Positions 54,801 through 63,474 are shown, numbered from the stretch's first letter. The stretch is DNA of 64,000 nt from Centipeda artemidis DSM 19719 (GCF_000426665.1 NZ_AUFU01000003.1:119437-183436), one strand, 5' to 3'. Numbers and translations: made by a program. Notes: generated by a model not told the origin, from the letters alone.

Positions 54801-55164
54801 CGGTTTCCTCTACGATGGGTTCTTCGCCGTCCGATACCTGTGCCTCCGGCTCTTCCGCTGACGGCTCGACAAGATCTTCAAAACCGGCGTCCGGATGTGC
54901 TTCCGAAAAGCGTGCATATGCGGCGATGTAATTATCTATCGCCGTTTGATCCCCCTCGTCGATATGCTCTTTCGCATGGAGGAGCGCACCTATGAGGATT
55001 GCCATATTCTCGACGGGGAATCCTGTCTGCTTGATGATGCGCCCAATGTCTATGGTACGCTGTGCCTCCATGCCGCGCTTCATCCGCTTCATTTCGGCTT
55101 GCAGGGCTTCCTGCCGCTTTCTGAGGGTTGCAAATTTTTTCTGCATTTGCTTTAATGTTGCCAT
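54784..55164 (-). CDS. TraD-like conjugal transfer protein
   Basis: 126 residues. The central part RTIDIGRIIKQTGFPVENMA followed by ILIGALL matches the short TraD/TraC family found with agrobacterial and MOBQ relaxases (pattern RT..ig.l..k.G...ll.GaLl). A coiled N-terminus (LKQMQKKFATLRKRQEALQAE) and an acidic tail flank it. It may aid the relaxosome or the coupling protein. The start at 55164 follows AAAAGGAGTG. The longer open frame upstream lies within TraG. Confidence 0.7.
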   Translation of the reverse strand: MATLKQMQKKFATLRKRQEALQAEMKRMKRGMEAQRTIDIGRIIKQTGFPVENMAILIGALLHAKEHIDEGDQTAIDNYIAAYARFSEAHPDAGFEDLVEPSAEEPEAQVSDGEEPIVEETDEHQL

Positions 55165-55168
55165 CTCA

Positions 55169-57550
55169 TCACTCCTTTTGAGGTTGTTGTTTCTTTTTCG
55201 GCTCACGCCACTGCGGGCGAAATCTCGGCGGTCTTTTTGCTGCGGCTTTTTCCGCTGCGCTGCGTGCAATAAGCGCGTCCCGCTCCGGATATGGATGTGA
55301 TCTCAATAGATCGCTTGCAACCGGTGCGTCATAGAGACGGCTGAGATAGTACCCGCTCTCGTAATACTTCACCTTATCAGTGAGGATCGGCGGGCTGCCG
55401 CTGGCGACAATGATCTCCTTATCGCCAAGGCGTTTGATCTCATCGGCTGTCATAAGTGCGCGCCCGGTCTGTGACTTTGAATAGCTCCTTCTCGTAAAGA
55501 TACCGCTGTCTGAAACACTCTCAACGGTGATCGTCTTATTGCCAAGCAGGGATTCGGCATATTTTGCGGTGTCGTTGTCATTTGGTGCGTAGAAGATCTG
55601 CAAATGGCAGTTCATAAGGATCTGATTGTCTTTGCCGTAGATGTCGTTAATCTGCGGCAAGCCTTGATTGATGAGAAATACTTTCATCCCGTACCCGGCG
55701 ATATAGGAAAGCGTCGCGGCAAAGGATTTGAGATTGCCAAGTGATGAGAACTCATCCATCAAGAAGAGACATTTGTGTTTATAGAGAGCCTTTGCCTTGC
55801 CGCCCTCATAGGTTCCGATCTTCTTTGCATGATGCTTGACCATCATTTCAAAGAATAAGCGGAAGATCGGGGCAAGACGCAAGAGGTCGGACGGCGGTGT
55901 GACAAGATAAAGGGATACCGGCTTCCGGTAATTCATGAGGTCGTCCACACAGAAGTCGCTGACAGAGGTGTTCTTTGCAAGCGTCGGGTCGAGGTATTCC
56001 TTGAGTGCGGTGTTCGCCGTAGATATGATGCTGCCGCATTCATTGTCCGGCTTTGCCGCGATCTCACGGAAATTTTGACAGATGATCGGGTGGATATGCG
56101 GCTGTTCATCAAGTGTGGATGCCATGGGATAGAGATTCCTCATATCCTCCTTGGTAAACGATCGCTCCGTATAGCTGCTTGTACGGGGATCCCATTCTTG
56201 GATCACGATGCCACCCTGCGGCACATGCTCAAATTCCATCATATTCTCAAGCGAATCGACAAAGCCCTTTACCTCGAGTTTCTGTACCTTTTCCGCGCCC
56301 TCAACCTCTTCGTCATAGGCGTTTCCTTCGCTGTCTACCCATTCATAGACGGGATTCCCCTCTTCATCGAGAACACCGACCGTATTGGATTTCATGAAGG
56401 CTGCCACATCATAGAGCGTCGGCGGATGCGGATAATGCTCCGGGTCGGCAAAGTGCGCGTATTTGAGATGCAGGATGACCGTTGTGATGACAACGGCGGC
56501 ATTACTGCCCCAATGGTCGAGCTTTCCTTTCCCCTCATAGTCCGCAAGTGTATAGGCAAGGTTTTGTGCGGCGGAAACCTCTTCCGGTGTGCCGATCGGG
56601 ATCTCGTCCAGCGGATTCCAGCGCGCCGTACTGCCGTCCGTCGCGGTCGGTTCGAGCTTAATTGTGACATGCCCCATACGCTTCCTATATCCCGCCGTGA
56701 CGCCCCAGTTCTCAGATTTAATGTCATTGACAATGGCGCTTTCCTTCCATTCGCCTAGGAGCGTCGGAATGATAAGTCCGACGCCCTTGCCGCTGCGCGT
56801 CGGGGCGATGACAGCGAGGTGCTTGTTGGAATTGTCTCTGAGATAGAAATGAGAAATTCCTGCGTGAAGTTTTACAAGCCTCTCATAGAGCTTCACAAAG
56901 GGATAGACACTGATAGGATCGTTTGCCGGATCGTACTTCACCGCCGTTTTTTCAATCTGTTTTTGCAGATCTGCACGCTGTTTTTCAAGCCGTGCTCGTA
57001 TTGTCGGCGGTATGTTTTTGTCCAGCGTTTCCGTGATCCGCACGATTTGCTGCGTAAGTTCGTCTCGTCGGCGCTCTTTTTCCCGTTCAAACGCCATTTC
57101 CGCATAGGCGACTTTTTCCTTTTGCAGTGTATCCACGCCGCGCATGAGGGCTGTCAACGCACGCGCAAGTAAACTGTCCCGTTGTCCTACGACAACGCCC
57201 CCGGCGCTGATGAGTTCCATCTTTGCAAGATCAGCATATTCGCCCCAGTGCGCCGATCCATGGGAATCGTCTTTCTTCTTCGGCAGCGTAAGCGCGATGA
57301 GTACAAGCCCGATGAGAAATGCCGCAAGGATGTATAGGTTCGTCTCCTTAAAGGCGAGCGGTATTTCTGCCCGGAACTCTATATACCATGTGAGATATTT
57401 CCACGGCATATAGTAAGGCTGCCCGTTCATCATGAACGGCTGCCCAAGGCGCGGATTGTACTCGAGCATTGCGGCGAGTTTTTGTGTCGCAAACCACATG
57501 CCGGTGACGATCGCCATGAGGAAAACATAGACACGCAAGAAGTTATTCAT
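55169..57550 (-). CDS. traG: TraG/VirD4 coupling ATPase with a coiled-coil insert
   Basis: 793 residues. Two N-terminal membrane helices (about 5-30 and 70-92), Walker A APTRSGKGVGLIIPT (about 250-257), Walker B KCLFLMDEFSSLGNL and the C-terminal arginine region (GGKAKALYKHK earlier, NDNDTAKYAESLLGNKT). It carries the relaxase-DNA complex to the channel. Between the second helix and Walker A lies an extra, strongly charged coiled coil of roughly 90 residues (about 140-225, for example EREKERRRDELTQQIVRITE) not present in typical VirD4. It starts inside the stop of trbI (ATGAATAA). Confidence 0.93.
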   Translation of the reverse strand: MNNFLRVYVFLMAIVTGMWFATQKLAAMLEYNPRLGQPFMMNGQPYYMPWKYLTWYIEFRAEIPLAFKETNLYILAAFLIGLVLIALTLPKKKDDSHGSAHWGEYADLAKMELISAGGVVVGQRDSLLARALTALMRGVDTLQKEKVAYAEMAFEREKERRRDELTQQIVRITETLDKNIPPTIRARLEKQRADLQKQIEKTAVKYDPANDPISVYPFVKLYERLVKLHAGISHFYLRDNSNKHLAVIAPTRSGKGVGLIIPTLLGEWKESAIVNDIKSENWGVTAGYRKRMGHVTIKLEPTATDGSTARWNPLDEIPIGTPEEVSAAQNLAYTLADYEGKGKLDHWGSNAAVVITTVILHLKYAHFADPEHYPHPPTLYDVAAFMKSNTVGVLDEEGNPVYEWVDSEGNAYDEEVEGAEKVQKLEVKGFVDSLENMMEFEHVPQGGIVIQEWDPRTSSYTERSFTKEDMRNLYPMASTLDEQPHIHPIICQNFREIAAKPDNECGSIISTANTALKEYLDPTLAKNTSVSDFCVDDLMNYRKPVSLYLVTPPSDLLRLAPIFRLFFEMMVKHHAKKIGTYEGGKAKALYKHKCLFLMDEFSSLGNLKSFAATLSYIAGYGMKVFLINQGLPQINDIYGKDNQILMNCHLQIFYAPNDNDTAKYAESLLGNKTITVESVSDSGIFTRRSYSKSQTGRALMTADEIKRLGDKEIIVASGSPPILTDKVKYYESGYYLSRLYDAPVASDLLRSHPYPERDALIARSAAEKAAAKRPPRFRPQWREPKKKQQPQKE

Positions 57551-58823
57551 CGCTGTATGCACCAATCGACAAGTCTTGATTGATAAATACGCTGAACTGA
57601 TAGCCCGGCGATATGTCTATTGTTGCCTCTGCATTGATGTCTTTTGAGATGAGCTGCTGCATCGTCTGCAAGATAGAGGCGACCGCTCCCGATACGGCTT
57701 CCTGCCCCGGGCTGCGTTCGTCTTTGCCCGATGTGTTCCCCGTGAGACTTTGCAGTCCGGCACCGAGCAGCGCGGACATGAATCCCGCACGATAAATCGA
57801 CCCGCGATGATCGTCATATTTATCGCTAAGTCCGGGATACCCTACGCCGTCAATCGCCTGCTGATCGGGGAGTTCAAGGGAGGCACCCGAGGGAAGGATG
57901 ATCCGCTGAAATATGACGCCGATCCTTTTTCCTCCCGCCTCCGCCGTTTTGCCGATGAGTCTGCTGCCCTGCGGAATAAGCAGGAAGCGTCCTGTAAGGC
58001 TGTCATAGATGTTCTGTCGTACTTGCGCTACAACGTCTCCGTTCGGCACGTTACTTGTAACACCTGTGAGAAGGGTCGCCTGTATGACCGATCCTGCACT
58101 AAGGATATGCCCGCCGAGCGCATCCTGTACTTGCGGTGCATAGCTGATATTTCTAGCTGCGGTATTTGCTCCCGGTGCGGGCGCATTGCCGAGCGGCTGC
58201 GTCTGCGGCGGTGCATTGTCTGCCATAGCTTTTGCGATCTGAAACGCAAGCGCGCTGCCGTCGATAAGGGCGCGTCGTTTTGCCGCTTCTTCCGCCGCTT
58301 TTTCGGCGCGTTCATATGCTGCGCTATCACCGTTTGCCCCCGTTTGTGTACCGCCACTGCTGCCGCCGGGCGGTGTCGTCGGCACATAGACCGGCGCCGC
58401 TACATTTGGGTTCATATTGGGATTCATGTTTTGGTTCGGATCGACATCTCGCACATCCGTCCCGTGCGTGTGCGAATGGTCATGATCCTTTTGCCCAATT
58501 TCGGTATATCTTGCCGGGAACGCGTCTGCCGGTGTCCGTGCTGAGGTACCGACACTTGACGTTCCCTGCTGCGTATCCTGCTGCTCCGGTGGGTCGCCAC
58601 TAAATAGAGCGTTGCTTGCTACTGCCATGACACCCGCAAGAGCGACTGCACCTGCGCCCGCAAGGATGAGCGGCTTCTTAACGGTTTTTGCCTCGTCTGC
58701 GGGGTCGTAATCGTCATAAGATACCCCGCCCGACTCATAGCCTTCATCCTGCTCTAGCTGTGTATCATCAATAGGATCGGCATATTTTTTCGGAAATAGT
58801 TTCTTTTTGATTGTATCTAGCAT
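57543..58823 (-). CDS. trbI: TrbI/VirB10 T4SS protein
   Basis: 426 residues: cytoplasmic N-terminus, one membrane helix (about 50-75, LILAGAGAVALAGVMAVASN), a Pro/Gly/Asn-rich periplasmic linker (NPNQNMNPNMNPNVAAPVYV) and a C-terminal VirB10 beta-barrel (GSVIQATLLTGVTSN, LTGRFLLIPQGSRLIGKT, GQEAVSGAVASILQTM). It spans both membranes and forms the core complex with TrbG and TrbF. Presence of VirB10 agrees with a diderm host. Confidence 0.94.
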   Translation of the reverse strand: MLDTIKKKLFPKKYADPIDDTQLEQDEGYESGGVSYDDYDPADEAKTVKKPLILAGAGAVALAGVMAVASNALFSGDPPEQQDTQQGTSSVGTSARTPADAFPARYTEIGQKDHDHSHTHGTDVRDVDPNQNMNPNMNPNVAAPVYVPTTPPGGSSGGTQTGANGDSAAYERAEKAAEEAAKRRALIDGSALAFQIAKAMADNAPPQTQPLGNAPAPGANTAARNISYAPQVQDALGGHILSAGSVIQATLLTGVTSNVPNGDVVAQVRQNIYDSLTGRFLLIPQGSRLIGKTAEAGGKRIGVIFQRIILPSGASLELPDQQAIDGVGYPGLSDKYDDHRGSIYRAGFMSALLGAGLQSLTGNTSGKDERSPGQEAVSGAVASILQTMQQLISKDINAEATIDISPGYQFSVFINQDLSIGAYSDE

Positions 58824-59608
58824 TACTGCACCGCCTCTTTTGGGAATATATCAACGTATTCGCTCGCGGAATACTTGAGCCGTGCGTGGTCAAACACGCG
58901 ATCGGCAATGATGTACCCGTGCCGAATCCGATAGTTTATCAGTGTGAGTTTCTTTTTGCCCTCAACGCGGTACAGCACGGGAAGATCGTATTTGTTATTT
59001 TCACCGAGACGAATATACGTCCGTACGCCGTCGTCGAAAACTTCGAGCGGATACAGCGCTTCGTTCACACGTTTGCTGCCCTTAAACCGATAATCTCTGT
59101 TCAGTGTCTTATAGACAAGCTGTCCGTCAACGGTATCCGCAAAGATCTCGTTATGTGCCGCTTCGGCAGGAGTAATCTCTTTTGGCTTATACACGTCTTC
59201 CGGATAGCTCCATCGGATGATCGGCGTATATTGATTTTGCTCCGTGACGGACAAATGATAGACTCGGCTGTTTGTGTATATGAGGAAGTTTGTTTTTATC
59301 CCGTCCTCCGTCGGCTTGATAAAAACATGCGGCGTCGTTCCAATCGTCGCTGTTTCGACCATCCAACGCGCGGTATCTCCGGCAACTACGCCGCTGACCG
59401 TCTCGCCGGATTTTAGTGTAACGTCCACAACATAACCTTTTCGTGCGAATACTTCATATACGCCGTCATAGTTATAGATGTATTCAAGGCGCGATTCTGC
59501 CTGCCATGCTTCATTCGTTGTATGCATAGCGGAAACAACAACAGGCGCCCCGGCACAGCTAAAAAACGTCATGAAGAGTGCCGCCGAAAGTATGCGCTTT
59601 ACGTTCAT
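58823..59608 (-). CDS. trbG: TrbG/VirB9 T4SS protein
   Basis: 261 residues: signal peptide (MNVKRILSAALFMTFFSCAG) and the VirB9 fold (LEYIYNYDGVYEVFARKGYV; TDVTLKSGE-like region; LNRDYRFKGSKRVNEALYPL; DGVRTYIRLGENNKYDLPV). Together with VirB10 it makes the outer-membrane core complex. Start at 59608 behind GGAGGC. Confidence 0.92.
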   Translation of the reverse strand: MNVKRILSAALFMTFFSCAGAPVVVSAMHTTNEAWQAESRLEYIYNYDGVYEVFARKGYVVDVTLKSGETVSGVVAGDTARWMVETATIGTTPHVFIKPTEDGIKTNFLIYTNSRVYHLSVTEQNQYTPIIRWSYPEDVYKPKEITPAEAAHNEIFADTVDGQLVYKTLNRDYRFKGSKRVNEALYPLEVFDDGVRTYIRLGENNKYDLPVLYRVEGKKKLTLINYRIRHGYIIADRVFDHARLKYSASEYVDIFPKEAVQ

Positions 59609-59622
59609 CAGTGTGCCTCCGT

Positions 59623-60327
59623 TCATCGCCGTTCTTCCATCTCTTTGGTAATGCTGAGATCTTTAATCTTCAGTCCCAGCGGATTGATTAGCAGCTCTTC
59701 TTCCTTCGTCGGCGGATCAAGCATAACGGATAACAGTGCAGTATACGACGACTTTACGCCGCTTGCATTACCGCTGATGGAATATTCGTCCTCCGTCCAA
59801 CGCACTTGGTATACGGCGGCAGATCCCGGTTGCATTTGGATTGATTTGATCGTCGGCTGTATGGTCACGTGTCCGAACTTCGCCGCTGGATCGTCATGCT
59901 GCAAAATTGCGTTGAATTTTTCCGCTGCTTCTTTTGTGAGATAGTGCTGCGCGTGTACCCAATTTTCCCGATACTGGACAGGGTCAAGCGGAATCGTCCG
60001 TGTGTCCTTGATAAACTGCACAAGAAACGCTCTAATCTCCGCTTCCTGCGGTTCATAGTTCGTCGCCTTGAGTTCCCCGCCGGCTTCAATTTGTCCGGTC
60101 GCATTATCCACACGCACAACGTACGTCTTATAGCTTGCTGTCGTTATTACAAACAGAGTGACGAGGACACAAATTGCAAGCAGTACGAGATAGAGCAGGT
60201 TCCGCTTCTTTGCGACGTCCTTATCTAGCGCAAGGTTATATAAGTCCGTTTGAAAACGTTTTGCCGCATCCCGGTCAAACACATCGGTTGCCTTCCCCTT
60301 CGGCATGAATCTTTCCTGTTGTTCCAT
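59623..60327 (-). CDS. trbF: TrbF/VirB8 T4SS protein
   Basis: 234 residues: short cytoplasmic part, one membrane helix (LLYLVLLAICVLVTLFVITT, about 43-65) and the VirB8/TrbF periplasmic domain (AQHYLTKEAAEKFNAILQHD; VYQVRWTEDEYS; VMLDPPTKEEELLINPLGLK). It recruits inner-membrane components. First gene of the long trb operon, behind AAAAGGAGGTG and a consensus promoter. Confidence 0.92.
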   Translation of the reverse strand: MEQQERFMPKGKATDVFDRDAAKRFQTDLYNLALDKDVAKKRNLLYLVLLAICVLVTLFVITTASYKTYVVRVDNATGQIEAGGELKATNYEPQEAEIRAFLVQFIKDTRTIPLDPVQYRENWVHAQHYLTKEAAEKFNAILQHDDPAAKFGHVTIQPTIKSIQMQPGSAAVYQVRWTEDEYSISGNASGVKSSYTALLSVMLDPPTKEEELLINPLGLKIKDLSITKEMEERR

Positions 60328-60349
60328 TTACATAATCACCTCCTTTTAG

Positions 60350-60378
60350 ATTTTAGCATAATCAAGGTTTTATGTAAA
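60350..60378 (-). promoter_or_regulatory. Promoter of the trb operon
   Basis: TTTACA - 17 bp - TAAAAT on the minus strand with a TGC extended -10, about 25 bases before trbF. A perfect palindrome (GTAAATATATTTAC, 60374-60387) covers the -35 and would block RNA polymerase if bound. Confidence 0.8.
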
Positions 60379-60387
60379 TATATTTAC
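60374..60387. promoter_or_regulatory. Palindrome over the trb promoter -35
   Basis: GTAAATATATTTAC, a perfect 14-bp dyad that overlaps TGTAAA of the -35. Candidate operator for a T4SS repressor. Confidence 0.55.
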
Positions 60388-60472
60388 CCGTAATTAGATA
60401 TATTATTTTCCTATATCCATTATATTCTCTTTTGTTATAAATGTTTTTTTACAAAAAATATAAACGGTTATA

Positions 60473-60501
60473 TTGCCATTTTTCAGGTAATATGATACTA
60501 T
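60473..60501 (+). promoter_or_regulatory. Promoter of the relaxase gene
   Basis: TTGCCA - 17 bp - TACTAT on the plus strand, about 230 bases before mobL. The leader contains the six-hairpin cluster. Confidence 0.65.
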
Positions 60502-60559
60502 CAAGGAAACCAAAAACAGGAATGCGCATCTACAGAAATCTCTACGAGATTTCCATGCG

Positions 60560-60704
60560 CCAACCTCCGGTTGGATCGGACGCCTACGGCGTACACGGCT
60601 CCGCCGTGTTTCATCCGATATATGGCGTACATTCGCCGCCACATATACCGGATGAAAACACACTTACCGAACGGCAAGTGTGTAAGATCGGCGCTCCCGC
60701 CGAT
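60560..60704. other. Six-hairpin cluster, candidate oriT
   Basis: Six consecutive inverted repeats in 145 bp: CCAACC-TCC-GGTTGG; ACGCC-TAC-GGCGT; ACACGGC-TCC-GCCGTGT; TCATCCG/CGGATGA with inner TATATG/CATATA; ACACACTT/AAGTGTGT with inner CCG-AA-CGG; ATCGGCG-CTCC-CGCCGAT. No open frame fits. Position in the divergent gap beside a MOBQ relaxase makes oriT the likely identity. The nick site is unassigned; the best guess lies after the fifth hairpin. Confidence 0.6.
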
Positions 60705-60734
60705 GAGGAACACCGCAATTAAGGGATACAGGAA

Positions 60735-62750
60735 ATGTCAATCTACTATTTCGATAATGCCCCGCATGGCAAACGCGCCGACGGAAGTAAACTGAACACA
60801 AAACTGCATTATGATTACATCGCCCGTGAGGGAAAATACGAGAAAGAGAAGTCCGGACGCGAGGATCTTGTCCACCTATCCTCCGGGAATCTCCCGGAAT
60901 GGGCAGAAACCGGCGCGGACTTTTGGCAGGAGGCTGAAAATCACCGGCGCAAAAACGGTCGTTCTTACAGAGAATTTAAGATCGGACTGCAAGAAGAGCT
61001 AACACTTGAGGAAAACAAAGAACTTATCGAGCGTTTTCTAAAACAAACAGGGATTGCCGATCGGCACGTCTATTCCTATGCGATCCACGATAAAGCGGCG
61101 GCATTTGACACTTCGCATAGAAACATTCATTGTCATTTGATGTTCAGTGAAAAGGTATTTGAGAAAGATCGTCCACTGCCGCCTGAGAAATTCTTCAAGA
61201 ATTATGCGGAAAACGAGCACGGTGAACCTACACAAGGCTATCTCACAGATCCTTACTGGGCAAAGAAAGAGACGACACTTGAACTGCGCGAAAAATGGGC
61301 GGCATTGGTCAATGAAAAGTTTGCGGAAAAAGGGCTTGATTGCCGTATCGACCACCGCACGCTTGACGTCCAGCGCGAAGATCTCATCGCACAAGGAAAG
61401 CTAGAGGAAGCACAACTCCTCGACCGCACGCCCGCACCGCATCTCGGCAAGGCGTACAAGAATCCAAAAACGATGGAAAAGATTATGATGGCGATTGAGA
61501 AAGAGGATCGCATATCGGATGCTCCAAACGCGGATGATTCGGGGGATGTTTCGGATCGAAGCAAAGAGACCGAAGAAGAGTTAAAAATAGCGATTTTTGC
61601 CAACGATGTTATGCTGCGTAAAATCGCGCGCGAGATACAAAGCGAACGCGCACGTCTCCAAAACGAATACAAGGAAGAACGCGATGCACAGGAAGCGGCA
61701 AATATCCTCGATGAACCGTACGCGGTCACGGTTGAGGATATTGCCAATTACTGTGCAAAAAAAGAAGCGGTATACCGGAAGCTCGCGGATCGAGAGCTTG
61801 CACGGTATAACCGCCTCAGGAAAGCAGCGGATGAAGGGCAGATACGTGCCGCTGCGATTGACCGAATATTTAACGGCACTTATCGGAAAGCCATGCGTGA
61901 TTATGCCGCTGCGACAAAAGCGCTTGAGACCGCCAATAAAAAGGTACGTGCCGCACAGGAAAGAAAGGATCATGCGGCGGCTCTTGCTACGATGCGTGAT
62001 GTCAATCAATTAAATATGCAGCGCGGTGTGCTTGGCAAGCAGATCGCGGCATTTAAGAAGGAGATGCAGACACCGGAATTTGCTCAAAAGCTGGAGGCAC
62101 ATATCCAAAAAATCAAAGACACACTGCCGCCTGAGAACGTCATTGCACAGCTACACAGGAAACATACTGCCGCACACAAAGAAGCGGAACGCTATGCCGC
62201 GATGCGAGAAGCGCTTGCCCCAATCGAACGCGACAGGGTTCTCTTTGCAGACAAGCTGCCAAAAGCCCTGACAAGACATTCTCGTATTGATGGAGAAACA
62301 CCGGTCGGAAAACTGCCGATGAAAGCATTTGACGGTGACACCTATGCGATCCTCTCCCGGATGCCGAAAGAGGGGCGCATTGTGACGCTGGAAGCAGTCA
62401 AAATAGGCGATGACATCCGGCGCGGTAGCGTGCAGAAACATCTTGTCATGTATGACAGAGACAAAAAGCGCATTATTTCATCAACACCGGCATATGACAC
62501 CGCCGGAAAACCGGAACGCGTACGTCTCTATCGCACAAAAAACAGACGTAACACGGGGAGTTCAAAGCAGACAAACGACGCGCATAAACAGCGGGCAAAA
62601 AATATCAATGAAAAAGTATCTGCACTTGCAAAGAAAATGCTCCATGAACGCGAAAAGAACGGCAAGATTGTCCTGCGTTGGAATGAGGAGGAACTAAAGG
62701 ATAAAGCGATCCGTGCGGAGGAGAGAATGTATCAAGACTGGGGACGCTAA
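60735..62750 (+). CDS. MobA/MobL relaxase (MOBQ family)
   Basis: 671 residues. The relaxase domain fills about the first 230: N-terminal MSIYYFDNAP, tyrosines in LHYDYIAREG (probable nucleophile region), and the metal-binding histidines H128, H132 and H134 in SHRNIHCHLMF. The remainder is helical and coiled (about 270-500), with a beta-rich end. It nicks oriT, stays bound to the 5' end and is passed to the TraG coupling protein. Full-length, with ribosome site CAGGAA. Confidence 0.93.
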   Translation: MSIYYFDNAPHGKRADGSKLNTKLHYDYIAREGKYEKEKSGREDLVHLSSGNLPEWAETGADFWQEAENHRRKNGRSYREFKIGLQEELTLEENKELIERFLKQTGIADRHVYSYAIHDKAAAFDTSHRNIHCHLMFSEKVFEKDRPLPPEKFFKNYAENEHGEPTQGYLTDPYWAKKETTLELREKWAALVNEKFAEKGLDCRIDHRTLDVQREDLIAQGKLEEAQLLDRTPAPHLGKAYKNPKTMEKIMMAIEKEDRISDAPNADDSGDVSDRSKETEEELKIAIFANDVMLRKIAREIQSERARLQNEYKEERDAQEAANILDEPYAVTVEDIANYCAKKEAVYRKLADRELARYNRLRKAADEGQIRAAAIDRIFNGTYRKAMRDYAAATKALETANKKVRAAQERKDHAAALATMRDVNQLNMQRGVLGKQIAAFKKEMQTPEFAQKLEAHIQKIKDTLPPENVIAQLHRKHTAAHKEAERYAAMREALAPIERDRVLFADKLPKALTRHSRIDGETPVGKLPMKAFDGDTYAILSRMPKEGRIVTLEAVKIGDDIRRGSVQKHLVMYDRDKKRIISSTPAYDTAGKPERVRLYRTKNRRNTGSSKQTNDAHKQRAKNINEKVSALAKKMLHEREKNGKIVLRWNEEELKDKAIRAEERMYQDWGR

Positions 62751-62752
62751 TG

Positions 62753-62781
62753 TTGATTTTTTAATTGCGCTCCGCTATACT
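62753..62781 (+). promoter_or_regulatory. Promoter of the MazF-type toxin-antitoxin pair
   Basis: TTGATT - 17 bp - TATACT, beginning three bases after the relaxase stop and ending 35 bases before the antitoxin ATG. Confidence 0.8.
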
Positions 62782-62816
62782 ATTCTTGAGTGAATCAGAG
62801 CAAGGAGGAGAACATC

Positions 62817-63041
62817 ATGCAAGATGCGGTGTACGAAAACTTTATGAAAGAACACGGTGCCAGTCTCTTTGAGTTGGCCAAAAGAAACACAAAACACAAC
62901 AAAAATGGAGATGCCGTCATTTCTCGAGACGATGAGTGGTGTAATCCGGAGGAAGATTGCTGGGATAAATTATATGAGGAGCTAGAAAAGAAAGATGCCA
63001 TTGCCACGCGAAGTGTGGATCGCAAAGTTTCCATTCGATGA
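62817..63041 (+). CDS. Putative antitoxin of a MazF/PemK-type pair
   Basis: 74 residues, small and acidic in the first part (GDAVISRDDEWCNPEEDCWD), basic at the end. No AbrB or MazE fold is evident, so it is not a classical MazE. The gene starts at 62817 behind AGGAGGAG and overlaps the toxin gene by 47 bases, the classic antitoxin-first arrangement. It likely binds and neutralises the toxin; whether it binds DNA is unclear. Confidence 0.72.
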   Translation: MQDAVYENFMKEHGASLFELAKRNTKHNKNGDAVISRDDEWCNPEEDCWDKLYEELEKKDAIATRSVDRKVSIR

Positions 63042-63417
63042 CGATCCGGCGCAATCAAAAAATCGTCCCATAATTATCTATGCAGTCGACAACACAAATT
63101 TCATTGTCGTAGGAATTAAAGTGACTTCCCACGCATGCCGGTTATCGGATAGCTTTGATATTGATCTACTTGACTGGAAAGCTGCAAATCTGCAACGTCC
63201 ATCAGTCGCTCGTGTTTCAAAACTCACTGATCTATCGGCACATAATTGCCTTAAAAAGATCGGTGTGCTAAGCGAACGTGACTGGAATGCCGTTTCCCAA
63301 ACCGTAAGCCGCTTTTACCAATCACAGTGCAAAGAAAACACTCCGACGATCCCACATAAAAGAAAAATCACAATGCAAAAGAACTCCACTCGAGAGGATC
63401 GAGGGAATAGCCGTTAA
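62995..63417 (+). CDS. MazF/PemK-family toxin (endoribonuclease)
   Basis: 140 residues with the PemK/MazF fold pattern: PREVWIAKFPFDDDPAQSKN followed by RPIIIYAVDNTNFIVVGIKVTS, then SVARVSKLTDLS. The family cleaves mRNA or tRNA at short sequences. The basic tail after about residue 115 is longer than usual. The gene starts inside the antitoxin gene and is translationally coupled. It probably stabilises the element in its host. Confidence 0.82.
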   Translation: MPLPREVWIAKFPFDDDPAQSKNRPIIIYAVDNTNFIVVGIKVTSHACRLSDSFDIDLLDWKAANLQRPSVARVSKLTDLSAHNCLKKIGVLSERDWNAVSQTVSRFYQSQCKENTPTIPHKRKITMQKNSTREDRGNSR

Positions 63418-63419
63418 AC

Positions 63420-63442
63420 AAGGTGCCCATAATGGACACCTT
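63420..63442. promoter_or_regulatory. Palindrome copy D (upstream of the small-RNA promoter)
   Basis: AGGTGCCCATAATGGACACC flanked by A/TT, one mismatch from the T4SS copies. It ends three bases before the -35 (63446) of the antitoxin RNA. Confidence 0.75.
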
Positions 63443-63445
63443 CGT

Positions 63446-63474
63446 TTGACAGGTTTTCGTGAATGTCGTATAAT
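63446..63474 (+). promoter_or_regulatory. Perfect consensus promoter of the antitoxin RNA
   Basis: TTGACA - 17 bp - TATAAT, both hexamers fully consensus. Transcription is expected to begin near 63481; no open reading frame with a ribosome site follows. Confidence 0.88.
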
